43,401 nt of DNA from Akkermansia muciniphila (GCA_945882215.1 CAMCWM010000020.1:1-43401), one strand, 5' to 3'; shown: positions 1 to 7,642, numbered from the stretch's first letter. The notes: generated by a model from the letters alone, not told the origin. Numbers and translations are program-made.

Positions 1-341
1 GTTTTGCCATCTTTGCTCTCGGCATAGCAGGTCACCTCGGTTCCCGGCTTGATGATGCCATTCGCGCCCCTTGTGCCGCCGCGATAGTAAAAGCGGAAGG
101 TGCCGCCATCCTTGATCACAGTCATGTAGGCGGCGGAAATGCTGCTCTCCCAAGGATGATCAAACGTCATGCTGATCTCCTCCGGTCGTGGCTGGCCGAG
201 CGCGAGTGTCGCGCCCTCCATGGTGTCGATCAAAGCGCGGTCCACGAAGATCTCCAGACGGTCACTGATGTCCGTCACAGGATCGGCAGCAGGGAGCTGG
301 CAGAGAGCAGCGGTAAAGGCGAGGACGAGGGCGGTTTTCAT
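1..341 (-). CDS. Secreted propeller-type hydrolase-like protein, N-terminal part (truncated by window edge)
   Basis: The reading frame is open on the minus strand from an ATG at 339-341 to the window edge, giving about 113 residues and no stop. It begins with a signal peptide (MKTALVLAFTAALC... cut near LPAAD). The mature start contains the motif 'RLEIFVDRALIDTM' and later 'FRFYYRGGTRGANG' and 'CYAESKDGK'. This layout resembles the N-terminus of a family of exported PVC proteins related to glycoside-hydrolase-like propellers; that assignment is from memory of the family, and no catalytic residue can be checked in the fragment. Its ATG overlaps the TGA of the upstream gene (ATGA, 338-341), so the two are probably translationally coupled in one operon. 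The rest of the gene lies outside the window. Confidence 0.72.
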   Translation of the reverse strand, partial: MKTALVLAFTAALCQLPAADPVTDISDRLEIFVDRALIDTMEGATLALGQPRPEEISMTFDHPWESSISAAYMTVIKDGGTFRFYYRGGTRGANGIIKPGTEVTCYAESKDGK

Positions 342-1561
342 GGGCGTTTCAAATCAACCATGAGCGGCTTCTCCGGCATTTCCACGGCATCGACATCGCT
401 GAGTTTCACCTTCAGCACCTCGACGCTCTGCTTCCCGCCCGCGAAGGCGATGAAGAGACTGCCTTCGTGCTCGATGACGTGCGGGTAGTCGATGTGGCGG
501 CCGCCGACGAGGTAGAGCATCCTGTTGAAGACGAGTCCGTCGTTGCTGATGGAAAGCGTGAGTGGATCACGCTTCTTCGGGTTGGGATTGGAGACGAGAA
601 CGTAGCGGCCATCCTTGAGCCGGAGGCCGCTGATTTTGGAGGTGGCGTCGGGGAAGTTGGTCTTTGCGGGTGTGCTCCAGGTGCGTCCGTCATCGGTGGA
701 GAAGGCGCGGTAAAGAAAACCGCTGCGGCGGTTGTCGCGGAAGACGGCGGCGAGCGTTTGATCCGGCAAGATCCACCAATCGGGCTCCTCGGCTTTTAGT
801 TCTGAGGCGCTGCCGAGCACCGGAAACGACTGCCAATCGCCGAGCGACTTCACGCCGCCCACGATGAAATGCACGCCGCTGGTTTTGTAGTCGTGTTGAC
901 GGCGCGACATCATCCAGTCGCCCGTGCGCAGCTTCATTGGAGGGAAGTTGTTGATGGTGTCATCAAAAACCACTCCTGCATCGCGCCACTCGCCGGAGGC
1001 TTTTTCGAAGCGGAAGGCCCGTAGTTCCAGGCTGGGGCCGAAAAAGCCCGCCGCCTCGTCCAGCGAGGCCAGCGCGAGCAGTTCACCCTCGCGCTGCCAA
1101 AAGCCGCGCGAGATCCAGCGCATCCCTTTGTCCGTGCGAGTGCCGTAATGCGGTGAATCAGGCCCCGAGTTCGGCGGAATCGGCGTCAGGAACTTCGGCG
1201 TGCTCCATTTCAAACCATCGGCGCTCGTCGCGAACTTCACCCGCTGTCCCACACGATCCTCGATGCCCGGTCCATCGCTCCACATGGCCCAAAACTGGCC
1301 GTCGTGATGCGCGAGGTAGTTGTGCTGGTTCACACCGCCTGCCTTTTTGTCGAGCTTGGTCGGATCATTGCCTTTCGCACCCACATCGCTGATCACAACA
1401 TGCTCGCTGGTCACCTGCGGCAGCGCGGCGAAGTCGATCGCGTGTGTGTCTTCCGGCACCCACGGGCCGGAGAGCATCGTGGGTGATGCTGGATCAGGTG
1501 CGGCGAGTGACTGGCCGCAAAAGAGTGCAAAGAGCGCCAAATGAAAGTATGTAGATTTCAT
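338..1561 (-). CDS. Exported sialidase-like BNR beta-propeller protein
   Basis: This 407-residue protein has a clear signal peptide (residues 1 to about 20, ending SLAAPD), so it should act in the periplasm or outside the cell. Asp-box type repeats typical of sialidase propellers are visible ('STDDGRTWSTP' near the middle of the second half and 'SISNDGLVF' later), with a repeated W-x-S-P pattern. No FRIP motif or clear Arg triad was recognised, so true sialidase activity is uncertain; it may be another exo-acting glycosidase or a non-catalytic propeller. Both ends overlap neighbours by ATGA (1558-1561 upstream and 338-341 downstream), which indicates a tightly coupled operon with the FG-GAP protein and the truncated propeller protein. 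Confidence 0.8.
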   Translation of the reverse strand: MKSTYFHLALFALFCGQSLAAPDPASPTMLSGPWVPEDTHAIDFAALPQVTSEHVVISDVGAKGNDPTKLDKKAGGVNQHNYLAHHDGQFWAMWSDGPGIEDRVGQRVKFATSADGLKWSTPKFLTPIPPNSGPDSPHYGTRTDKGMRWISRGFWQREGELLALASLDEAAGFFGPSLELRAFRFEKASGEWRDAGVVFDDTINNFPPMKLRTGDWMMSRRQHDYKTSGVHFIVGGVKSLGDWQSFPVLGSASELKAEEPDWWILPDQTLAAVFRDNRRSGFLYRAFSTDDGRTWSTPAKTNFPDATSKISGLRLKDGRYVLVSNPNPKKRDPLTLSISNDGLVFNRMLYLVGGRHIDYPHVIEHEGSLFIAFAGGKQSVEVLKVKLSDVDAVEMPEKPLMVDLKRP

Positions 1562-3540
1562 GGAGTGGTCTGAAGAGATTTGCCAGGCAGGAGAAAGAAT
1601 CGCCCCGCCTCATTGCAGATGAGCAGGTTCGGTCCGTCTTTGCCCAACATCGTGCCCACCGCGCCGGTTTCATGTGCCCCACCGGGTTGGATGACGAGAT
1701 CGTCTTCATCGCGAAACACCAGCGGCCTCGCGAAGGTGTTGTCGCCCTTGTTCAGCATCAGAAGCGGCGTGCCGAGGGTTTTCTTGAGCTTCGTGGGAAG
1801 CGCTTTGTCCACCAGACTACCGATCAAACCACCCACGACGGGATTTTGCCCCAAAGCCGCCATCGGATAGCCAGTCTCGCGATCTGGGATCGAAACGACA
1901 CGCCCCGTGCCAATGACGAAATCAAGATGCCCGTCTCGATTCCAATCGAAGAAGTCCAGCTTGCAACGCCCGCTCATGCCACCCACACCGCCGCTGGTGC
2001 CGATGGGCTTGCCGTCGTCGAGTTTGAGCTTGCCGCCGTCCTCGACGTTGTAGTCGTCGATCCTCCAGTAGAGGTGAAAATGATCGTCGCCATCCACGAT
2101 AGCCAGCGCCATGCGTTCACAGATCTTCGCCACGGCGGGACGGCAGCGCCACATGCCATGCAGGTCGATGCCATCGCAGTAAAGCGGATGCGCGGCGTCG
2201 AGCTTCGGCTCCGTTTTCGTGCCGCGATTGAGATAGATCAGGTAATCGCCCGTGATGTCGCCGGTGATGAGATCGAGCGTGCCATCGCCATTCCAATCAA
2301 TCGCGTTCGGCGAGAGATAGCCCCAGCGGGCTTCTTGAAGGCCCTGCAAGCTGCCGGAATAACCCGCCTGCACCTGGATCTCGCGTCCACCAGCCTGCAC
2401 ACGCGTCGCGGGCAAGAACTTCGGTTCATAGTTGCTGCCGATGTTCTCAAAGAAGAGCACAAAACCCTCCGAATTGCCCGCCAGGATGTCCAGCACGCCA
2501 TCGCCATTCCAATCCACCGTCGTCGGCGAAGGCAGCGTGCCCGCGTAGAGGTCCGCATGCTCCTGCAAAACAGAAACCGGCTCAGCAAACACCGGCGCAC
2601 CCGTCTTCGCCCACTTCCCGGTGAAGCGGTAGAAATACAGCGAACCCTCGCCACACGCGATCAAGCCGCCTGGATACGCCGCCACGCTCGGATTGATGCT
2701 CGGATGCCGCAGCGCATTCCCGTCCTCGCCCGCCACGAGTCGCTTCGTTTCGAGATCAAAACCGCTCGCCGCCTTGTTGTGATAAAACACCAGATTCCCC
2801 TGCCGCGAGCCAGTGATGAGGTCGCGCTCATGCCCCGCACCGAGATCAATGCCTGTGATGCCATGCATCGAGAAATACACCTCGTTCTTCGTCGCGGTGA
2901 TCTGCCTCACCTCGCCCTTCGCCGGCCAGCCAATGAGATAACGATACCTCAGCTCACCCACCGCGATCCCCGATGAGTTGAACGGCCGCCACTCCTCCGT
3001 ATTCGGGCTGCCCTCTGTTCCTTTGGCTCCGTTCGACACCTCAAATGCCAAGTCATAGTCCTCCTCATTCACCAGCACCCCAAGGCTTGAGGGCGACTTC
3101 ACCTCCTTCGGCAGCTTCTCTCGCTTCGTCTTACGAAATTCGAGCTTCTCGCGATCAAAGCTCGTCGTCACCAGCTCTTCCTTGTCGATCCACAGCCCGA
3201 CGACGCTGCCATCCGTCCGCTGAAACACGCAGCCCTTGTCCTTGAAGCCACATTTCACCACCACCGGCTCCGCAAACACCGGCGCTCCGTTCTCCGCCGT
3301 ATCCACCCACTTGAACAAATGCACCGCCTGCGGCCCGCCATACCCCGCCACAAACAAATCCGGCTCTCTGCCTCCAAACACCCGCGCATGCCCCAGCACA
3401 TGATGATTCAAATTCACCAGCGCCAGCGGCCCACGACCTTTTTCTGCCGCTGACTGCAAGGCTTTCGTCCCCGGCGGCAGATGCGGCTCTGCCGAATAGC
3501 AAAGCGTCATGACGAGGATGGCGGCAAAAAAGTGCTTCAT
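1558..3540 (-). CDS. Exported FG-GAP/VCBS repeat beta-propeller protein
   Basis: A 660-residue protein with a signal peptide (MKHFFAAILVMTLCYSAEP). At least three calcium-loop FG-GAP/VCBS motifs are visible: 'DWNGDGVLDILAGN', 'DWNGDGTLDLITGD' and 'DWNRDGHLDFVIGT'. These are typical of seven-bladed integrin-alpha-like propellers that bind ligands or carbohydrates at the cell surface; no catalytic motif is seen. I place the start at the ATG at 3538-3540 because the only upstream extension uses a TTG two codons earlier and adds nothing to the signal peptide. The stop overlaps the start of the next gene by four bases, and the upstream NTF2-like gene ends 19 bp away, so this is a middle gene of an operon. 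Its partner or ligand is unknown. Confidence 0.82.
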   Translation of the reverse strand: MKHFFAAILVMTLCYSAEPHLPPGTKALQSAAEKGRGPLALVNLNHHVLGHARVFGGREPDLFVAGYGGPQAVHLFKWVDTAENGAPVFAEPVVVKCGFKDKGCVFQRTDGSVVGLWIDKEELVTTSFDREKLEFRKTKREKLPKEVKSPSSLGVLVNEEDYDLAFEVSNGAKGTEGSPNTEEWRPFNSSGIAVGELRYRYLIGWPAKGEVRQITATKNEVYFSMHGITGIDLGAGHERDLITGSRQGNLVFYHNKAASGFDLETKRLVAGEDGNALRHPSINPSVAAYPGGLIACGEGSLYFYRFTGKWAKTGAPVFAEPVSVLQEHADLYAGTLPSPTTVDWNGDGVLDILAGNSEGFVLFFENIGSNYEPKFLPATRVQAGGREIQVQAGYSGSLQGLQEARWGYLSPNAIDWNGDGTLDLITGDITGDYLIYLNRGTKTEPKLDAAHPLYCDGIDLHGMWRCRPAVAKICERMALAIVDGDDHFHLYWRIDDYNVEDGGKLKLDDGKPIGTSGGVGGMSGRCKLDFFDWNRDGHLDFVIGTGRVVSIPDRETGYPMAALGQNPVVGGLIGSLVDKALPTKLKKTLGTPLLMLNKGDNTFARPLVFRDEDDLVIQPGGAHETGAVGTMLGKDGPNLLICNEAGRFFLLPGKSLQTTP

Positions 3541-3559
3541 GGGCAAAGCGACGCGACAT

Positions 3560-4003
3560 TCACTTCACTACCGGCGGCAGCTTGCAGGACTGCCACGCGA
3601 GGAAGCGCCACTGGCCCTTTTCTTCACGCCAGACGGCCAGAAAGCTTAACACGGCATCCATCGCCTTGCCTTCCGACTCCGCTTTCACATGCGCATGACC
3701 GCTCATGAGCGCGATCCCCGGCGCAGGGAAGGTGAAGCTCTGTTCCTCATAATCGTAGCCCACATACTTTGTTTTCCCGGCGCTCAGGATCTCGATGAAC
3801 GACTTCTTCGTGTCCACGATGCCGTTTGAGTGCGCATAACGCAGTTCATCCGAGAACACCGCCTCCAGCTTAGCACGTTCGCCCGACTGCATTGCGGCCA
3901 CACGGGCCTTGTCGGCCGCTTTCACGGCCGCGAGGCTCGGATGATCCTCAGCGAGGACTTGGACGACAAAGAGGAGAGCGAGTGAGGCGAGCAGGGTTTT
4001 CAT
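3560..4003 (-). CDS. Exported SnoaL/NTF2-like protein (DUF4440 type)
   Basis: A 147-residue protein starting MKTLLASLALLFVVQVLAEDHP, a good signal peptide. The mature part has the layout of the SnoaL/DUF4440 group of NTF2-like folds: an N-terminal helix 'VKAADKARVAAM', then 'LEAVFSDELRYAHSNG', and a final strand pair 'VWREEKGQWRFLAWQSCKL'. Such proteins are small cone-shaped enzymes or binding proteins; no specific activity can be deduced. I chose the ATG at 4001-4003. The longer frame starting at 4054 only adds residues encoded by the REP repeat and would spoil the signal peptide. The chosen ATG is itself the first three bases of the REPIN at 4001-4068, so its 5' leader is repeat sequence and it has no Shine-Dalgarno site. 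Confidence 0.78.
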   Translation of the reverse strand: MKTLLASLALLFVVQVLAEDHPSLAAVKAADKARVAAMQSGERAKLEAVFSDELRYAHSNGIVDTKKSFIEILSAGKTKYVGYDYEEQSFTFPAPGIALMSGHAHVKAESEGKAMDAVLSFLAVWREEKGQWRFLAWQSCKLPPVVK

Positions 4004-4068
4004 CGTAGATTCGATTGTGAATCGAATCATGACTCGAAAGGCTTCGATTGCCAATCGAAGCTACGATG
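4001..4068. repeat. REPIN copy A (two inverted GTAG-REP hairpins)
   Basis: The element starts CATCGTAG and ends CTACGATG, which are reverse complements. Inside are two hairpins. The first has arms ATTCGATT/AATCGAAT (4009-4016 and 4020-4027) with a 3-base loop. The second has 10-bp arms GCTTCGATTG/CAATCGAAGC (4041-4050 and 4052-4061). Each hairpin carries GTAG at its outer base, read inwards, which is the conserved tetranucleotide of REP sequences. The left end holds the start codon of the NTF2-like gene, and 4027-4029 is the stop codon of the RAYT. Confidence 0.85.
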
Positions 4069-4695
4069 AAGCGACTCGCCCGCCTTGAGTCCTGTCTTGG
4101 TCGGGTTTTCGGCGATGTACTTCTGGAATGCCCGCAGCTCCGTTTCGTTGCGGACAATGTGGTCGTAGCTGTGTTTCTGCCAAAAATCGCCACCACGCTT
4201 CAAACGGAGATTCAGCTCCCGAGCTGAATGCCTTTTCCGGCTTTGCAAAACCTCTTCCAACTCGTTTCCTGGCAGCGGTGTGAGTAGCAGATGCACATGA
4301 TTGGGCATCACGACGAGGTCACCAAGTTGGTAACGGACACCATCGAAGTGTTTCCAACCATCCAAGATGATCTGCTGGCATGCGGCAGCCCGCAAAACAC
4401 ACGAACCATGGCCTTCGTCGAGATACGAGTTCAGCTTGCGATTGAAGTGCTTGAGGAACTCCCGCTGTTTCTCAGGAACCAGCTGAACGAAGCCTTCGGA
4501 CCACTTCTCGACCTCAATGCCATGCAAGCTCAGCCAGTGAGTCTTTTCTCGTTCCCACTGCGCCAGCACCCGTTCCGGGATCGAGTCTGCCATCCGATAG
4601 GTGACAAAGTAAGTGCACCCCTCCTGCCGCCAGTGCGGCATGTTCGTGAAGTAGATGCGGACCGGTTTTCGATCACTGAACGGCTGGATGTTCAT
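4027..4695 (-). CDS. REP-associated tyrosine transposase (RAYT, Y1/IS200-like HUH family)
   Basis: A 222-residue single-domain Y1 transposase of the RAYT branch. Visible are the N-terminal 'YFVTYRMADSIP' strand, the HUH metal motif 'MPNHVHLLL' (H133, H135), the 'FWQKHSYDHIVRNETEL' segment and the presumed catalytic tyrosine in 'FQKYIAENPTKTGL' (Y193). RAYTs nick and join single-stranded REP hairpins and are usually domesticated single-copy genes that maintain REPINs. I chose the ATG at 4693-4695. A longer frame to 4746 would translate the REPIN itself. The last 14 codons (from about LHRSFDWQ) and the stop also lie in REPIN copy A, so both gene ends are repeat-encoded. The ATG is preceded by a hairpin instead of a Shine-Dalgarno site, which may limit its translation. 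Confidence 0.9.
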   Translation of the reverse strand: MNIQPFSDRKPVRIYFTNMPHWRQEGCTYFVTYRMADSIPERVLAQWEREKTHWLSLHGIEVEKWSEGFVQLVPEKQREFLKHFNRKLNSYLDEGHGSCVLRAAACQQIILDGWKHFDGVRYQLGDLVVMPNHVHLLLTPLPGNELEEVLQSRKRHSARELNLRLKRGGDFWQKHSYDHIVRNETELRAFQKYIAENPTKTGLKAGESLHRSFDWQSKPFES

Positions 4696-4756
4696 CGTAG
4701 ATTCGATTGTAAATCGAATCCTTCCCCAAACCGCTTCGATTGGCAATCGAAGCTAC
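4693..4756. repeat. REPIN copy B (two inverted GTAG-REP hairpins)
   Basis: This is the same element as at 4001-4068 in direct orientation. CATCGTAG is at 4693-4700, the first hairpin ATTCGATT/AATCGAAT at 4701-4708 and 4712-4719, a 12-bp unrelated spacer follows, and the second hairpin GCTTCGATTG/CAATCGAAGC is at 4733-4742 and 4744-4753, ending in CTAC. The left end contains the start codon of the RAYT gene. The right end contains the TAG stop (4753-4755, minus strand) of the alpha/beta hydrolase. Confidence 0.85.
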
Positions 4757-5520
4757 TTCAAGCCGTTCACAAAATCGACCAACTCCTGGCATTCGAAGAA
4801 CGAGGGGCCGACCTTGTGGCCTTCGCCAGGGATGATTTTGACGCTGAAGGAGCCGCCGGCGGCTTCGTAGCGCTCTTTGAGGAGCTTGGTGTTGTCGTTG
4901 TAGGGCACGACGACATCGTTGTCGCCGTGCACGGCGAACATGGGCACTTTGTTGGCGGCGAGACCGGCGAGGTTGTCGATGGGATTGAACTCCTTCAGCC
5001 TTGCCACCAAATCGGCCTCCGGCATCGCGAAATCAGCGAGCGTGTCCTTCTTCGAGTTCTTCAGCGGCCAACTGGCGAGGTTGCACACGGGATAGATGCC
5101 GACCCAGGCTTTTACTTTGTCGGGATTCCGAAAGGCCCATGCCAGTGTCATCATGCCGCCGCGACTTTGGCCGAGCAGGATGGGCTTCGCGGAAAAGCCG
5201 CGCTTCACCATGGCATCGTAAAAGAGCGTGAACTTGGCCGAACTGGCCGGTGAGCCACGCACTTCGCCGAGATCGAAGCCTGCGAGACTGATGCCCGCTT
5301 TCATGAAGGCCTCGAAATACATCTTCCGACCTGCGAGCGAGACACCGCCGTTCAGTGTCGGCGCATACCAGACCCATGGTTTGGTCTCGGCGGGCTTTGG
5401 TGCGGCGTAGAGCACGGCTTTGTGGCCTTCGATTTCGAAGATCTCGGGCTTCTTGGGCAGAGGGTCCTGTGCGAGCAAGGGCAGCGCAAGGAGGGTGGTG
5501 ATGAGTGTGAGGAAACGCAT
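4753..5520 (-). CDS. Exported alpha/beta hydrolase
   Basis: A 255-residue alpha/beta-hydrolase with a signal peptide (MRFLTLITTLLALPLLAQDP). The nucleophile elbow is 'LLGQSRGGMM' (Ser119). The expected acid lies in 'VHGDNDVVVPY' and the histidine in 'IPGEGHKVG' near the C-terminus, so the catalytic triad appears complete. Substrate is not predictable; secreted enzymes of this type in PVC bacteria are often called esterases, lipases or peptidases. It lies downstream of the SUMF1-sialidase fusion gene, from which it is separated by a REP-like inverted pair. Its TAG stop codon is formed by the terminal CTAC of REPIN copy B, so its original 3' end may have been altered by or selected for the repeat. 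Confidence 0.82.
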   Translation of the reverse strand: MRFLTLITTLLALPLLAQDPLPKKPEIFEIEGHKAVLYAAPKPAETKPWVWYAPTLNGGVSLAGRKMYFEAFMKAGISLAGFDLGEVRGSPASSAKFTLFYDAMVKRGFSAKPILLGQSRGGMMTLAWAFRNPDKVKAWVGIYPVCNLASWPLKNSKKDTLADFAMPEADLVARLKEFNPIDNLAGLAANKVPMFAVHGDNDVVVPYNDNTKLLKERYEAAGGSFSVKIIPGEGHKVGPSFFECQELVDFVNGLK

Positions 5521-5535
5521 GGCGAGGCATTCAAC

Positions 5536-5601
5536 GTGGCCCGCACGGTCCTCTGTGCGGAATTAAATGCATCCGACCGCTCAGAGGACTGAGCGGACCA
5601 C
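5536..5601. repeat. REP-like inverted pair, GTGG family
   Basis: Two 25-bp copies face each other at 5536-5560 and 5577-5601, with a 16-bp AT-rich spacer. Each reads GTGG-Y-CCGC then an 8-bp stem with the tetraloop TCCT (CCGCTCAG-TCCT-CTGAGCGG in the right copy read on the minus strand; CCGCACGG-TCCT-CTGTGCGG with one G-T wobble in the left copy). Two REP-like hairpins in opposite orientation make a REPIN-like structure, but the sequence is unrelated to the GTAG repeats at 4.0-4.7 kb. It occupies the gap between the fusion gene (stop at 5603) and the alpha/beta hydrolase (start at 5520), and could also weaken transcription between them. Confidence 0.75.
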
Positions 5602-5602
5602 T

Positions 5603-7624
5603 TTACGGCACCGCTGACAGCGCCTTCAGCCAGGCGAGGTTGAAGACGTAGTGATTGCGGCTGCTGATGAGCTGGATGCGGCCGTCGCGGGTTTGGATGG
5701 CGGCGAGGTAGCCGTTGTGCTCGGCGCGGGTGTCGCTGAGCGGGAACATGTTGCGGTCGATGCCGTTCACGGTGCGCTCTTTGCCGCCGGGAGTGACGAG
5801 ACGCTTGTGCGGCCACGTTTTGCCGTCGTCGAAGGAGATGGCGGCGAAGAGGCCGGCGCCGTTGAAGTCGCCGTTTTGGCTTTTGAAGGTCATGCCGTTC
5901 GGTTTGCGGGCATTCGCGGAGAGATCGGTGAAGGAGCAGAAGAGCAGCGGGCCTTCGCGAAGGCGGATGAGAGCCTGGCGCTGGACGCTGCTGATGGCGG
6001 GGAATTCGGTCGCTTCATGCGTCCAAGTCTTGCCGCCGTCGCTGGAGAAGCTGGCGGGTGTTTTGAAATTGAACTTCGCTTGCTCGGCTTCGGTATTGAG
6101 GCGGCCAAAGGTCATGAGGCGGCCGTCTTTGAGTTCGACGATGGGCGCATGGATGCCGGCATGCCGCGCCGGGCTGCCGCTGCGGAAGGCTTCCTTTTTG
6201 TCGGCAATGATCGCGGAGGTCCATGTCTTTCCGCCATCGCGGCTGATGGTGAGGCTGTGGTTCGCTGAATCCTGCGTCATGTAGATCGTGCCGTCGCGGG
6301 TGCGCAGGAGTTGATTGCCGATCTCGCTCACAGGCTGAAAAGTCTGCGCCGCTGTCCAGGTGACGCCGTTGTCCGAGCTGCTGCGCACGATGTCTTCATC
6401 GCGACCACGCGCGAAGTGATAGATCGTTTTTTCGCCATCCCACCAGAGCTTCGGCGCGTGGTCGTTGATGTCCGCGCCATCCCAGAAGACGGAGGCAGGC
6501 TCCCACGCGCTTTTGCCGAGGCGCAGACGGCTGGCGAGGTTGTTCAGCTCCGTGCCGCCTTCATCGACGCAGGAATACCACACAGCGAGCAGATCGCCAT
6601 TCGGGCACTCGGTGATGGCGGGGCTATGATTGTGCCAGGAGAAGAGCGGGCCAAAGGAATCCGGCGGGATGATGACGAAGGGCTTTGGTCCATCGAAGAA
6701 TGGCTCGTCCTGCTGTGCAGGCTCGATCTTCGCAGTGCTTTGCGAAACATTCTGCGCATGCAGTTGCGGTGCTGGAATCGGAAGCGGCTCTCCAGGCGGC
6801 AAATCGGCCAGCACGACGCGAAAGCCGACTTTGTCGGACTTCGTCTGCGGCAGCCAAGCGGCGCGATTCGCCGAGCGCATCAAGCGCACGAAGGTGGAGT
6901 GATGTCCGCCGCGAATGACGCGGAAATCGCCGTCCACGCGACCCAGCGGATCGGTTTGATCGCCTGCCTCATACGGCCCATACCAGTCGACGCACCACTC
7001 GGAGAGATTGCCGTGCATGTCATGCAGTCCCCAGGCATTCGCAGCGCCTTGAGCCACGCGCAGATCACGCTTCGTGCCTGCGCTGTATTCTTTGGGCATC
7101 GGCTTGTCCTGGAAGAAGCGCTCGCGGAAGCCCGCGCTGTCCGTCCACGGCTGAAAGCCCTCCGGCAAGGTGTCGCCGGTGTAAAACAACGTCGTGGTGC
7201 CCGCACGGCAGGTGTATTCCCACTCCGCCTCCGTCGGCAGGCGATAGGTCTTGCCCTCCTTTTTCGAGAGCCACTCGCAGAACTTCACCGCCTGCTCCCA
7301 ACTGATGCCGCCCACCGCCACGTCGCCGTCTTTGTCGCCGGCGCGAAAATCCGCGTCCATCGCGCGATACTGAGCCAGCGTGACCTCCGTCGCGGCCATG
7401 TGAAACGCCTGCGTGATCGTCACGCGATGCGTCGGCTTCTCATCCCAGTCCGCGTCATCGAACTTCTCGGGATGCTTCGCGATCTTGTAGTCCGATGCCG
7501 GACCATCCTGCCCCATCGTGAAGCTGCCAGACGAGATCGGCACAAGCTTCATGCCGATGGAGTTCGTGATTGGCTCGGCGGCGAGTAGAGGGCTGAGTGT
7601 GAGCAAAAGGAGGAGTGAACGCAT
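5603..7624 (-). CDS. Exported SUMF1-like / sialidase (BNR_2) fusion protein
   Basis: A 673-residue protein with a signal peptide (residues 1-16). Residues of about 20-275 form a SUMF1/FGE-sulfatase-like domain ('SIGMKLVPISSGSFTMG', 'GGISWEQAVKFCEWLSKKEG', 'YRLPTEAEWEYTCRAGT', 'WGLHDMHGNLSEWCVDWYG', 'FRVIRGGHH', 'VGFRVVLADL'). Residues of about 310-670 form a BNR_2 sialidase-like propeller with at least four Asp boxes ('SSDNGVTWTAA', 'SRDGGKTWTSA', 'SSDGGKTWTHE', 'SFDDGKTWPHK'). True formylglycine-generating enzymes carry a cysteine pair shortly after the RGGS strand. Here the segment 'RGGHHSTFVRLMRSANR' has none, so sulfatase maturation is unlikely and the domain may bind ligands or have another role. 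Gaps of 18 bp upstream and 82 bp downstream suggest operon membership. Confidence 0.88.
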   Translation of the reverse strand: MRSLLLLLTLSPLLAAEPITNSIGMKLVPISSGSFTMGQDGPASDYKIAKHPEKFDDADWDEKPTHRVTITQAFHMAATEVTLAQYRAMDADFRAGDKDGDVAVGGISWEQAVKFCEWLSKKEGKTYRLPTEAEWEYTCRAGTTTLFYTGDTLPEGFQPWTDSAGFRERFFQDKPMPKEYSAGTKRDLRVAQGAANAWGLHDMHGNLSEWCVDWYGPYEAGDQTDPLGRVDGDFRVIRGGHHSTFVRLMRSANRAAWLPQTKSDKVGFRVVLADLPPGEPLPIPAPQLHAQNVSQSTAKIEPAQQDEPFFDGPKPFVIIPPDSFGPLFSWHNHSPAITECPNGDLLAVWYSCVDEGGTELNNLASRLRLGKSAWEPASVFWDGADINDHAPKLWWDGEKTIYHFARGRDEDIVRSSSDNGVTWTAAQTFQPVSEIGNQLLRTRDGTIYMTQDSANHSLTISRDGGKTWTSAIIADKKEAFRSGSPARHAGIHAPIVELKDGRLMTFGRLNTEAEQAKFNFKTPASFSSDGGKTWTHEATEFPAISSVQRQALIRLREGPLLFCSFTDLSANARKPNGMTFKSQNGDFNGAGLFAAISFDDGKTWPHKRLVTPGGKERTVNGIDRNMFPLSDTRAEHNGYLAAIQTRDGRIQLISSRNHYVFNLAWLKALSAVP

Positions 7625-7642
7625 GTGTGCGGACGTGAACGC

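Larger units (their letters stand above)
4001..4756 (-). mobile_element. REPIN-RAYT unit (RAYT gene between two directly repeated REPINs)
   Basis: A RAYT gene (4027-4695) is bounded by two copies of a 64-68 bp element in the same orientation (4001-4068 and 4693-4756). The two copies share both hairpins and the exact 40-bp distance from the element start to the second hairpin; only the 12-bp spacer and loop bases differ. REP hairpins preceded by GTAG next to a Y1 tyrosine transposase are the known signature of RAYT systems. The unit lies between the TAG stop of the alpha/beta hydrolase (4753-4755) and the ATG of the NTF2-like gene (4001-4003), as if dropped exactly into an intergenic junction of an operon. 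The limits are inferred from the repeats; no target duplication was identified. Confidence 0.8.

Noticed and set aside
1672..2976. A plus-strand open frame of 434 codons opposite the FG-GAP gene
   Set aside because: Its composition (Arg/His/Ala-rich) is that of an antisense high-GC frame, and the minus-strand gene is well supported.
4004..4054. A longer N-terminus of the NTF2-like protein (and of the RAYT at 4696-4746)
   Set aside because: Both extensions translate REPIN hairpins, giving nearly identical peptides (M-A/P-I-E-A...RFTIEST); the signal peptide and the RAYT N-terminus start at the internal ATGs.
5603..7624. Calling this protein a sulfatase-maturing formylglycine-generating enzyme
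   Set aside because: The active-site cysteine pair after the RGG strand is absent, so maturase function is not supported.
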